The translations under genes and the position numbers were made by a program. Positions 53,928 to 63,730 of a stretch of 64,000 nucleotides of DNA are shown in pieces (the first letter of the stretch is position 1; each line of letters opens with the position of its first letter). Below the pieces are notes generated by a model. It was not told where the DNA came from. It worked only from the letters and a program-made list of their open reading frames with translations, and did not search any database. Origin of the DNA: Prostheceraeus crozeri (Eukaryota; Platyhelminthes; Polycladida; Euryleptidae); NCBI GenBank assembly GCA_907163375.1, contig CAJQUW010007993.1, positions 186,001-250,000 of the forward strand, written 5' to 3'.

Positions 53928-54490
53928 GTGATAGATTCAGTCAGACCAAAATCTGTCCAGGGCAAACCACGAGGAGGTACTATCACATTTTGCCCCATGT
54001 GGTCTCTTAAAGACCGATGGTTCGTTCTCGGATACATGTATAGATTTGGCCGATTCCGCTGAGACTGACTTTTAATCTCTCTATGTCAGCGGCATCGACC
54101 TCCTCTACTTCCATCCGACTGTCAGAGGGTGGAATATATCTCCACTCTGTTGAATCGGCATCATCGGTAACCGATGAGCCGATTCGAACAAGATTGTTAT
54201 AGAATCGCTCTCGCTCCTCCAGCTCTGAAAACTCAATAAATAAATTTTTCGGTATAAGCCGAGTCTTGTCAGGAGAGCTGACTGTCTTCTTAGGTGTTTT
54301 CATGATGGAGTATAGAATGAAAATGAAAGAGAGGTAATGGTTTACATACCCTCTGATACAAAGACATGACTAAGTCTTTCTAATTATGTGATAGATTCAG
54401 TCAGACCGAAGTCTGTCCAGGGCAAACCACGTGGAGGTATATCACTTTTTGCCCCATGGTGGCCTCTTAAAGACCGTTGGTTCGTTCACG
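53928..54490. repeat. Direct repeat of about 103 bp, two copies
   Basis: 53928-54030 and 54388-54490 share GTGATAGATTCAGTCAGACC, CTGTCCAGGGCAAACCACG and TTTTGCCCCATG, and end with the last codons of two minus-strand genes (RERTIGL and RERTNGL). The duplication thus covers the 3' ends of two neighbouring genes, together with the C-terminal peptide. Confidence 0.8.
54007..54303 (-). CDS. Unidentified Polinton protein
   Basis: 98 codons from MKTPKKTVSSPDKTRLIPKN. Then LFIEFSELEERERFYNNLVR, an acidic stretch and a C-terminal ADIERLKVSLSGIGQIYTC ending RERTIGL. TTTTCATTCTATACTCC lies just upstream of the ATG, close to the polymerase gene's start region, with GGTATGTAAACC about 30 bp further up as a poor TATA. 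No family recognised. Confidence 0.5.
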   Translation of the reverse strand: MKTPKKTVSSPDKTRLIPKNLFIEFSELEERERFYNNLVRIGSSVTDDADSTEWRYIPPSDSRMEVEEVDAADIERLKVSLSGIGQIYTCIRERTIGL

Positions 54491-55683
54491 TCGCATCTGA
54501 AAAATAGAAAGAAAATAGATGAAATTATATTCAAGTGATAGAGATGATATTAACTTACCATAAATTAACTTAATCGGTTCGTTGAATCTTCGATGGTGGT
54601 GGGTGAGGTAGGTATTTGAATGGCAGTTTCCGCTTGCGGTGGCGCAATTCCTTGATGTCACCATCGTGCTTAATTGAAATGTGTAAGCAGCGCATCTCCG
54701 CCATCGCCCCATCGTATTACTCGAATGTGGTGTCCAAGTCCTCGCTTTCTATTATTATGTTATCAACAATTCTGCTGTTGACAACGGGAAGGTGGAGCGT
54801 TGTTCTTTTCTCCTCTTTTTTCTGGCTCTCAGTCAGGCTAATCTTCAGTTGTTCGATTTTTAGCTTTGACGCATCTTCCTGAGCTTTCAAAGATTTTATA
54901 TACGTCGCCTGCTCAGTAACGCGTTTTTCGCTGGTAAGCGCCCTTTCGCGGAAAGGTTCTAAATTGATCACTTGTGTCTTGAGGGCCCGAATCTCGGCTA
55001 CCTGACCCTTAAGGTGAAAATTCTCGTCCCTAAGGGCCGCACATTCGTTTTTGTAACGAGTCAGTTCGTCTTTTAATTTCGTGAGTGCATATTCCTGGCT
55101 CACTTTCGCGATGTGGGCATCCTTATTCCAGCTATCCGTCTGCTGCTTAATCCCCTTCTTTACTGGGGAAGGTGCGATCACTTTCTTTATCGGGGAAGAG
55201 TGATTTGACGGTTTTCCTATCTCTTCCGCGTTCTTATTGATGACGACCTCCTCAGAATCGGAGTCGTCTGAGATGTCCGATCCACTTAGTTGTTCTGTGG
55301 TCGGTGCAGTCGGACTCAAGATGGTATCAATTGCATCTTGCAATTCTGCGTCTAGATCGACTGTTGCTTCGTTGAAGAAGGCTGTGATCACTTTGCCGAT
55401 GTCGGATGTCGTGCAGTTCGCAGCCTTCTTAATGAGACATTCGGCTTAAGCAGCGTAAAATTCCGTATGGTCTTTGCCTTTTAGAAATTTCAGGCAATGT
55501 ATGCAGCCGGAAATAACGGCTCTTTCCTCGTGAAAGTGAGGAGTATTCTTGTATTTGTTAATGTGGCGTTTGAATTCGCCGCCTCTCTTAATATCTCCAC
55601 AAGAGCACTTCTTAAATAAAAGCCTGAAATTTCCTCCCATTTTCTGTAAAGGAAGGATGAAATAGAATTACTACGTATACCAT
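54480..55683 (-). pseudogene. Polinton coiled-coil protein with Cys/His N-terminus, two in-frame stops
   Basis: The ATG at 55683-55681 directly abuts a donor (GTATAC); a 37-bp intron ends CCTTTACAG, and AAAATGGGAGG follows in frame. N-terminal FKKCSCGDIKRGGEFKRHI and HFHEERAVISGCIHCLKF could bind zinc. TAA at about 55446, then an acidic region (SGSDISDDSDSEEVV) and a coiled coil (SQEYALTKLKDELTRYKNEC to LKISLTESQKKEEKR). A second TAA at about 54714, then in frame HISIKHDGDIKELRHRKRK. A possible intron (GTAAGT about 54556, TTTTTCAG about 54497) leads to the final RERTNGL. Function unknown. A 37-bp intron is very short, so this junction needs proof. Confidence 0.5.
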
Positions 55684-55699
55684 TTATAACTTCAACGAA

Positions 55700-56385
55700 T
55701 GAATACATTGGCAGTCATTTCAAAAATACAACTAATATGTCATTCAATACTTGAGGATAGATGAGCTAGGCTGATGAATCCGTTACAGGCATTACTCAGA
55801 GGGGATCTTATCCCGACTCCAAGGCCTCGGCCCTCAAATCCAACCTCCCGCGGGCAGAGCGTGCGTCATATCACTGTGTTCGGACACCGATTTTGACATG
55901 AAAACCGGTGGAGTTATTTACATCAGGAAGCAAGTCTCGAGCCGAAGCTCACCTCTGACAACTTCATAAAGGTCTTTCTTGAAATCAGAAGGTTTGAAAA
56001 CCCCGAAAATCACCAAAAATAGCGAATTTAAATTTTTCAACTTTTTAGGACTACTTATGAAATTCTATAAGTAATTTATCACTTAGGGCAGGTCAATAGC
56101 GACCGAACCTTTTTTGAATCAAGTCAAACGGACTTGTAGAAGCAAAGTTACAAGCCTTTAAAGTTTTGGAGTCTTTTATGGCCTGGAGACGAAGGCCATC
56201 TCCTGGGTAACCCTTAAGTCTGACGCCTTAGCTGATATCAGCAATGAAATTTTCTAAGTCGGTTTCTCCGATGATAGCATCAGAGCTCAGAGAGACGACC
56301 TACCGTTGACAATCTCTCGTCTTAATGAAAAGTCTCTGTCGGTTGATGACGCAATATCCATCATCCAAAAACTTTAAACGCTTCT
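55700..56385 (+). other. Mostly non-coding; a short broken coding-like stretch
   Basis: About 56185-56380 on the plus strand reads AISWVTLKSDALADISNEIF, TAA, then VGFSDDSIRAQRDDLPLTIS and SLSVDDAISIIQKL before a stop. The composition looks protein-like but I do not recognise it. The rest of the interval shows nothing. Confidence 0.3.
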
Positions 56386-56646
56386 ATCACCGATTCTAGA
56401 GGTCCGATTGAGCTGGAAATTCACCATTTCATTGTAGAATTTGACGCTGAATCCGAATCTGACCTCCGTTTTCCCATCCGATGCTTCGTTGTGGCTCTAC
56501 AGACCAAAACCATCCCAAATTCGCCGTTAACTCTGTCGTTTTTCCGAAAAATGTTGAAATTATTTTCTCGCCGATTGAGCTGGAAATCACCCTACGGATG
56601 TAGAATTTGACGCTGATTCCAAATCTGGTCTCAGATCTGCCATTGG

Positions 56647-59600
56647 ATAATAATAATAATAATGTAGCTTTATTCGTACTTCACAACCGGTGGTTATTCA
56701 GAAGTAGCGTTACACAAATCATTTATAAAATACATCAGAAGTAGAATCAGATAGAAGTCAGGCAAAGCGAATAAAAGAATTTTGGAAGCGCATTGTTCTT
56801 GATCTGAGTTTTCTGTTCCGACTACCAAGTCTTTCACTATGTCGAGTTTCTTCGCTATCGTGAATAAGATGTAATGGGTGTTCCTCATCTTCTGCCTTTA
56901 ATGCTAATTGCTCGGCCGTTCGCAAACAGAAGCTGGTAATATCCTCTGAACAGCTAAAACCGAACAACTTGCACAATCGCTTTTCAAGGCTAGCAATATG
57001 TCTGAATCTCGAGGCAGTGATGTTGCACCACGCGGGATAAGCATATGTCAAGATAGATCTTATCATGGTCACGTACACGGTTCGGAGCAATTGGTGGTTA
57101 TTCGGCGAAATTTGCTTTAGGCAGTGTAGTAGATAAATTCGGCGTCTAGCTTTCGAAAGTGTGTGGTCGAGATGCTGTTGCCAATTGAGCTTGTTGTCAA
57201 GAACAATTCCCAGAAGTTTGGCAGAGCTAACTTCCTCGATAATGGTTGATGATTCTGGGTCACAGAGAGCTGAAAGGTTGAGGGCCTTCTTAGTATTGAA
57301 ATTCATTACCTTGGTTTTCATATAGTTCAAATGCATGCCATGCTCATGAGACCATGTCAGTATATGATTCAGCTCCTCACTGAGCTTATCGTCCTCGACT
57401 TCGCGAATGCAGTGCAGCACTGATATGTCATCTGCAAATTTTACCAGGGTGGAGTTTCCAAACTTTGGCTCCAAGCTATCCATTGCTGAGGCAAACAACA
57501 ATGGAGCTAACACGCCTCCCTGAGGGACTCCACTTGTGGCTCTAAACCACAATGAATAGTTACCATTGCATTTAATTCTTTGTTCTCGCACAGACAGATA
57601 TGATGCAATCCAGAGCAACCGTTCTTTTGGAGCATTTTTGTCAATCAAGGATTGTAGAATAACCTGATGTGTTATTCTGTCAAATGCCTTGCTGTAATCC
57701 AACATCAGAAGTCTAACGGCTCCCGGAGTGTCTAGATGGGATAAAATACGATGAATCGTGTAGGTGAGTGCCGTCACAGTTCCTTGACCAGTCCTTGGTA
57801 CAAAGGCGAATTGAGTTGGTCCAATTGGTGAAACGCTCTGGTAAAGCCACTTTTTCAAAACAAGCTTCTCGATCACTTTAGAAAGAATCGGTAGTAAAGA
57901 AATAGGGCGATAATCAGTAAGTTTAGGTTGGCTGACTTTGGGGATAGGCACAACATTAGCCCTCCTCCAACAGGTTGGCATCACACCGGTAGCAAGACTT
58001 AAATTAATCACATGTTGGATAGAAGGAGCCAGTATATCAGCAAAGTCCCGCAATACCCAAAAGGGAACTTCGTCAGGTCCTGGTGAGCCTTTTTTCAGAT
58101 GGATCAAAATGTCAAATACTTCGTTCTGAGTGACAGATAAGGGTGCATTATATGGCATGGTATCCAATTGCTCAAGAATGCCATCAATGTCAGATGGGGC
58201 AAATGTTTGTGAAAATACTTCAAGCATATCATTGACATTGACTTGAGTTGGCTTTTTCTTGTGATGAATTAGTTCATTAACTGCTTTCCATTTTCGTGAG
58301 TTGCTGTTACTGTTGTTGCAAGGCACAGAATTGAGAAAATTTCTCTTCAATTCACGAATATGAGCAATTACTGTATCACGCAGTCTCAGATATTTGAGAT
58401 GTTTTCTTTCTGCATAGGCCCGATCGCGTGCGTTTATAAGAAGCTTTAATGATGGTTTGACCCATGCCTTGTCGTCATTACGAAGCCGGAGAGTCTTTAA
58501 GGGAAACACAGAATTGTATAGTTCAGATAATCCGTCTGTTAATACACATGCTGCTTCATCAGTGTCGCATTCGAACATAACACTCTCGAGGAAACTTGAT
58601 GTCGCAGTCAAAGCCTCTCTGAATCTGGCACAGCTGGCTGGTAGCTTTTTCCGATATTGTATCTTTGTAACACGTGGACGTGGGTATTTGTTCGATGCCT
58701 TGCAATGGACTACGTTGTGGTCAGAGCGAGCTAAGGGTGGGAGCACACATGCATCGCTATAAGCTTCCTTGCAATCTGTGAGAACAAAGTCCAACTGAGC
58801 ACCACAGCGAGTATGAAAATCAAACAAGCTGCTTATACCGAGGAGCGCATTAATTTGGGGAACTCGGGCAGCCAAACCATTGAAGTCACCACATATCAGC
58901 ACACTGGAAACCGAATGATGATTTCGACCATGTGCTACAATATCTATTAGAATGTCGATAACCGCATCGTGAAGAGGGGAACTTCCCCAATAAGGATGAT
59001 ATAGAGCAATCACCAGCACATTAGAATCAATAATGAACGTCAAGAATTCGGATTTCAGCGCTTTGTGAGATGTATTGATTGCCGGGATGCAGTCACAGCT
59101 ACGTATGTCATGATTGTCTGAACAATATACCAGTATACCTCCACCAGGGCTGCCTCGATCCTTTCGAATTTGCTGATAATTAGGAATGTTGAGCCAGGAT
59201 GTGTCGGTAGTATCGTCAAGCCACGTTTCACAAACAATTGCTATTCCAGGTTTGGTGGAGCGAAGTCGGAGGGAAAATTCGTCGAATTTGTTCCTTAATG
59301 AGCGGGCGTTGGTGAGAACTATCGAAGGATGACGGATCACTCGTGTTCTGCATTTCTTTTTTGTATGGCGTTTGATATTGATTAACACTTTTTGTCGGTC
59401 GTTGTGTGGTTTTTGTGTGTTGCGTTTGTGTCTTACGCGCCACGATAATTCTTGGTCATCAGCTGATGTATCAGCTGGGTTGATAGATAAGGGTTGAGGG
59501 CGACGATAGGTGACACGAACGGGAATGGCAAATGACGCAGCTTCGTAGGTCTCTTGCAAGGAGTTGGGAGAAGAGATCACAGTAGCTGAGGCCGGTGGGT

Positions 59601-60145
59601 GATCAGACGTAGCGATAGCAATATTAGGGAGAGCACCAAAATAATTGCGACGGAGAATTCCGAAGTGCCACAGACGGCGTCTTACTTTTCTTCCCAAAGG
59701 ACACGCGTCAGAGCCATGTAAATGGATTGGTGGGCGACATGCCAAGAGTGCAGAGCGAGAGTAAACAATCCGGGGAGAGGAAACGCAAGGCGAAGCGGGT
59801 TTGGCCATGAACTAAGGGGACCAAGAGGAACACACAGACGAGCGATGAGTCAGCTGAAGTCCCCAAACGATGATGAAATCCTTGGTGAATGCATAGTAAA
59901 TATCGGTATGTCAGTAATCGTAAAACATACAATTTGTAAGGTTTGAGTAGAAGCGTAAGATAGGCAGTAAGGCAGATGGAGGATGTAGCAGCAATACAAG
60001 GTCAGTGAGGTAGAAAGATAGATATTTTCGGAGAATAGCAAGCAAAATTGGAGAAGTGACGACGAGGAATAGTTAAGACGGGGAAAACGAGGAGCGCGAG
60101 ACGACCGCACGCTGGCTCGCTAAAAGCGAGAATGAAGCAGCAGCC
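56647..60145 (-). mobile_element. Full ORF2 LINE with (ATT)n tail
   Basis: Minus strand. The 3' end is an ATT microsatellite tail (seen as AATAATAATAATAAT at 56647) after a GAATAAAGC signal near 56665. The 5' end lies near 60145, where the Polinton terminal repeat resumes. It holds an intact ORF2 of 1016 codons. An ORF1 was not identified in the 5' 330 bp, so it may be absent or the copy 5'-truncated. Simple-repeat tails rather than poly(A) are known in CR1/L2-type LINEs. Confidence 0.85.
56758..59808 (-). CDS. LINE ORF2: APE-like endonuclease plus reverse transcriptase, intact
   Basis: 1016 codons, no breaks. A basic, poorly conserved N-terminus (about 150 residues). Endonuclease about 160-380: IVLTNARSLRNKFDE, CETWLDD, GGGILVYC, LICGDFNGLA and ARSDHNVVHC. 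RT about 560-830: [72 protein letters not shown] and LVKFADDISVL (FADD in place of YADD). The C-terminus has AKLLGIVLD and ILTYAYPAWCNI. The enzyme nicks DNA and copies the LINE RNA at the nick. The intact frame marks it as one of the youngest insertions in the window. Confidence 0.93.
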   Translation of the reverse strand: MAKPASPCVSSPRIVYSRSALLACRPPIHLHGSDACPLGRKVRRRLWHFGILRRNYFGALPNIAIATSDHPPASATVISSPNSLQETYEAASFAIPVRVTYRRPQPLSINPADTSADDQELSWRVRHKRNTQKPHNDRQKVLINIKRHTKKKCRTRVIRHPSIVLTNARSLRNKFDEFSLRLRSTKPGIAIVCETWLDDTTDTSWLNIPNYQQIRKDRGSPGGGILVYCSDNHDIRSCDCIPAINTSHKALKSEFLTFIIDSNVLVIALYHPYWGSSPLHDAVIDILIDIVAHGRNHHSVSSVLICGDFNGLAARVPQINALLGISSLFDFHTRCGAQLDFVLTDCKEAYSDACVLPPLARSDHNVVHCKASNKYPRPRVTKIQYRKKLPASCARFREALTATSSFLESVMFECDTDEAACVLTDGLSELYNSVFPLKTLRLRNDDKAWVKPSLKLLINARDRAYAERKHLKYLRLRDTVIAHIRELKRNFLNSVPCNNSNSNSRKWKAVNELIHHKKKPTQVNVNDMLEVFSQTFAPSDIDGILEQLDTMPYNAPLSVTQNEVFDILIHLKKGSPGPDEVPFWVLRDFADILAPSIQHVINLSLATGVMPTCWRRANVVPIPKVSQPKLTDYRPISLLPILSKVIEKLVLKKWLYQSVSPIGPTQFAFVPRTGQGTVTALTYTIHRILSHLDTPGAVRLLMLDYSKAFDRITHQVILQSLIDKNAPKERLLWIASYLSVREQRIKCNGNYSLWFRATSGVPQGGVLAPLLFASAMDSLEPKFGNSTLVKFADDISVLHCIREVEDDKLSEELNHILTWSHEHGMHLNYMKTKVMNFNTKKALNLSALCDPESSTIIEEVSSAKLLGIVLDNKLNWQQHLDHTLSKARRRIYLLHCLKQISPNNHQLLRTVYVTMIRSILTYAYPAWCNITASRFRHIASLEKRLCKLFGFSCSEDITSFCLRTAEQLALKAEDEEHPLHLIHDSEETRHSERLGSRNRKLRSRTMRFQNSFIRFA

Positions 60146-60540
60146 GTTTAGACGCTAGAGACCAAAACATCCCAAATTCGCCGTTAACTCGGTCGTTTTT
60201 CGCCAATTTCCCAAATCTTATATGGCGTCTCACATCTAAACAAAGACAGATATGAACAAGCCGTTTCTTTCACTGAACTTGTCTCACTCTTAGCTTTCAA
60301 ACGAGCTATTGCACGACTTTCTACGATCTCTAGAGCCAAAGTTGGAAGCAACGCTGCCGAGGGGGGACGTCCCAAAAATTTTTTCTCTCCGATTGCGCTG
60401 GAAACAACCTTCCTAACCCAAAATTTCACGTAGATTCCGAATCTGACCTCCGTTTTCTCATCCGATGCTTCCGTTTGGCTCTACAGACCAAAACCAGACC
60501 ACATTCACCAATCACTCTGGCGTTTACCAACCTGCTCACG

Positions 60541-61930
60541 GGTAAGAAGCAAATTGCAGTAGATGGTACCATGATAATTGATACTGGATAAACACGCCTG
60601 GATATCATATTGTCAAATGATTAATTTTTTGTAAACATGGATCGTAAACTCAGTGTACATAGTATAATTATTTATTGACTTGCCAGTTGGTATTAAGCTC
60701 TTTTAGATTTTTTGACTTCGAAAATCTCAACATTGACGTTTATGACATGTCTATTGTCAAGCAACACAGCAAATTTCATGGTTTTCTCATTTGAATAATG
60801 CATACCGGTATGAAAACTTTACTCCTCTACACAAGCAAAATAATGATGATTAATTTATCAATAACGAATTTGACTTCTCTTCTAACTACAAGAGACAAAG
60901 TATTAAAAACATACTAGTAGATTATGAATCCTTAGTGGGATCGGGCTAATTTCTGAGGCTTAATCCAAGCACAATATTCACCCCAATTCAAAAGTCAATC
61001 TGGGAGTAAAGCATTTTACCCTCGGATTCCCAAGGTCTGGCACAACTTAAATCTACCTATCATGACTCTATGAAACTAGCAAGGTGCGGTAAATTCATCA
61101 CCTTTAATAAATGCTTTGATCTTCACTATTTATCAATTACTTTTTCATTATGGATTTTGATTAAACATTCTTTGTTGCAATTTAAATCACATGTAGACAC
61201 AATATAATCCATTTTCATAATGCATCAAAGAAGCATCAAAATTCAGTTCAATCAAATTATAAAATCAACAAAACTTTTTTATTCAATACATTTTCACAAA
61301 TCTTTGGTGCCCGTTCTCTAACGTCACATGTCGCTGTGGCCTCAGTGTTGTTGTAGCGCAGGTTAAAAAGCAAAACAATGCGAATAACTTTAATTGTATT
61401 TGAGTCAGATGTATAGTTGGCAAAGATACAGACGTGATAACAGCACGTGATAAGTGGGTTGTGATTTGAAAAGTTTCTGACACATTACATTTATACCGAG
61501 AGGATGCATGTTCACTAAAACAACTTTTGCATTAGCCAATACAACACAGCGCTGCAGAATAAACTGACACTTCACGATACGATACAATTATAGCGATATC
61601 AAACATGGGAAGTTACTTACTAACTTATTCAGTAGTACCAACAACTATGCCAACTTATGCAGGGAACAAAAGAAAAGAATATTTGAGTGACATCTACACT
61701 CAACACTCAGAACGTTGAGCCAACATTCGACCTAAGATAACCTAAGCAAGCAAGTCCACAGGTCATGTTACCAAAGTGATAACGCATTCTATGGTCAGGC
61801 TTATGGCTAAGTCCATCAAACACCTTCGGTTTCCCTTTCATGACATTGGTGGATGACCAAAAAAATTGTTGTTATGCATTGATTTTTGTCATGTCAAGTC
61901 GATTATGAAAATGGACCACCATCTACTTCA
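60541..61930. other. No gene seen
   Basis: AT-rich flank between the Polinton and the Tc1-like element. Open frames on the minus strand at 61283-61587 show no family motif. Confidence 0.4.
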
Positions 61931-63600
61931 GCATAATACAGATTGTTTCATAAAAAATGGATCACCCTTAAACATCGCCTTAACTTCAACTTTGTCTAAC
62001 TCCGCCAAACTTGAACGAATTTCTCTGAAATTAGGAAGATATGTTAGTTGGCCTTACTAATATCATTGTTGGAAATTTCAAGCATGAATACTGAGTTGTT
62101 TTCCTGTTATAGATAAAAAAAGTAGTAGATAATTTGATCTTCATTTAGCAATGTTACACAAAATCATACCTCACTCTTATAAAATTACATTTGTTTCCTT
62201 TGTTACGTAATATGTTGTTCTACAAGCCAAAAGCTATCAAGCAAAACAAAAATAAAGAAAATCGGCCAATCAGAGCCAGTATAGCATCATTATTTATCAA
62301 CAATAATGTAACTGCTACATGTGATTAACTGGACTTCATGTTCCATAGCTTCCTGACTTCGTTGCGGTGGTGTTGGCAGCACTCCTGATTGCTTTCAGCT
62401 AGAAATCTATCTCTCACCGGTTGAAAACAATACAAAGCACAAATGAACAATAACGAGATCGCATTCACAAAAGGCAAAGTGTCAGCCTTGCTAGAACTAG
62501 GGTTTTCTTTGCGAGCTACAAGCAAGCGACTAAATGTCCCTTACACAAATGTGCATCGATGGCATAATGATGATTTTCGACTCTGTCGTAAAGAGGGCTC
62601 TGGCCGTCCACGCAAAACATCCGAACGTGGAGACCGCCTAATTTTGAGATTTGTTAAAGTTGATCCAAGTGTCTCGTTAACTGAGATGGCTGCACTAGTC
62701 TCGTCTATTTCTAAGTCCACTATTCGTAGAAGACTTATTGAGTCGAATTTCAAGAGCTGTAAGAGGCCCTCTCAGATCGAATTATCAGATCAGCATACAA
62801 AAAGACGTCTCAGATGGGTAAAATGAGTCATTGTCACTGGCGAAATCAATGGGATCGGGTTGTCTGGTCTGATGAGGCATCAGTCCGTCTGAAGGATAGT
62901 GATGGTCGATTGAGATTATGGATAAAATCTGATCAGAAAATTCCGAGACATTTACATCGTCCCCGGGTACAAGGTGGTGCGACTCTACTGATTTGGGCTG
63001 GCATTTGGACCAATGGCCGCTCTGAACTTCACATACAGCAAGGAATCATGAATTCTGAACACTATGTGAATGTTTTACGAATAAACATTAGCCAAATGAC
63101 AGATCAACTTGGTGATCCATCGACTTGGTTATTTATGGATGATAATGCTACGTGTCACAGGAGTAGTAGAGTCAACTTATGCAAGTCTCAATTAGGGCTT
63201 AGGACATTATCTTGGCCAGCTCGTTCTCCTGATCTGAATCCCATAGAAAATGTATGGAGTATTCTAAAACGTAACGTTCGTCGTTCACTGCTACCTACAG
63301 ATGGCGTATCACAACTTACGTCATTGTTAAAAAGAGAGTGGAGAAAGTTAGATCAGTCAAAAATCAACGATATCATCGAATCAATGCCTAGACGAATTGG
63401 TAATGTCATTGACAATAAGGGTAGGGCCACAAAATATTAGCTTCTTAAGAACCGTTACTGTATCATAGCTTATCAGATTATATAAGGACATTTAGATATA
63501 TTAGGGACATGAAATAACATAAAAAATGCTTTCTGTATCATACTTATGTTTTATTTAGTCAAATTTTAGGATGATCCACTTTTTATGAAACGGAAGCACA
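61931..63600 (+). mobile_element. Tc1-like transposon, decayed ends
   Basis: Inverted termini contain GTTTCATAAAAAATGGATCA (left, from about 61947) and, reversed from the right (about 63568-63590), GTTTCATAAAAAGTGGATCA. The outermost few bases and the TA duplication are not clear, so the ends are approximate. It contains one transposase gene with a single frameshift, centred between the ends. The 5' interior of about 480 bp is non-coding. Confidence 0.75.
62443..63440 (+). pseudogene. Tc1-family transposase (DD34E), one frameshift
   Basis: Frame 1 (62443-62824): paired helix-turn-helix domains, VSALLELGFSLRATSKRL, NVHRWHN, a GRPRKTS hook-like basic motif and SKSTIRRRLIESNF. After a one-base shift near 62815, frame 2 runs to 63440. 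Catalytic D in VVWSDEASVRL, D in LFMDDNATCHRS and E in SPDLNPIENVWSIL, with exactly 34 residues between the second D and the E, so DD34E. The C-terminal part has ARSPDLNP and SMPRRIGNVI, standard for Tc1. It would cut and paste at TA sites; the frameshift disables it. Confidence 0.92.
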
Positions 63601-63730
63601 CCGCATCCCGCACATCGAACACAGACCGTTCTTGAATAGAACCCGTATACGAATTGAAAGAACAATTTATAGCGCGCCTTTCAGAATTATTTTATTGCCT
63701 CACAATTTATTACGCTGGGCCATCAGAATA
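63441..63730. other. Tc1 right end and short flank
   Basis: Contains the element's right terminal repeat and about 130 bp of unassigned sequence before the tandem repeat. Confidence 0.45.

Larger units (their letters stand above)
56390..60510 (-). repeat. Polinton right terminal repeat, interrupted by a LINE
   Basis: Reversed copies of the left terminal block: 56390-56646 (two tandem subunits with ATCCGATGCTTCG and AATTCGCCGTTAACTC) and 60145-60510 (one long unit with GGGGGACGTCCC). The LINE at 56647-60145 sits between them. Confidence 0.75.
33447..60540. mobile_element. Polinton/Maverick, about 21 kb plus later insertions
   Basis: Bounded by related inverted terminal blocks (33466-33870 and, reversed, 56390-60510 with a LINE inside). 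It carries the diagnostic set: packaging ATPase, chromodomain integrase, pVI-like protein, double-jelly-roll capsid protein, adenain-type protease, penton-like protein and family B polymerase. Integrase and capsid genes run rightward, polymerase and accessory genes leftward. Insertions within it are the foldback 34420-36727, the MITE 36986-37442 and the LINE 56647-60145. Exact termini and a 6-bp target duplication could not be fixed. The ends given are approximate. Several genes are broken, so this copy is defective. Confidence 0.88.

Noticed and set aside
48089-55640. Reassigned TAA codon, because many in-frame stops are TAA at positions where Gln would fit
   Set aside because: Other breaks in the same element are TGA, TAG or frameshifts, and intact genes nearby end with TAA. 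Ordinary decay is enough.
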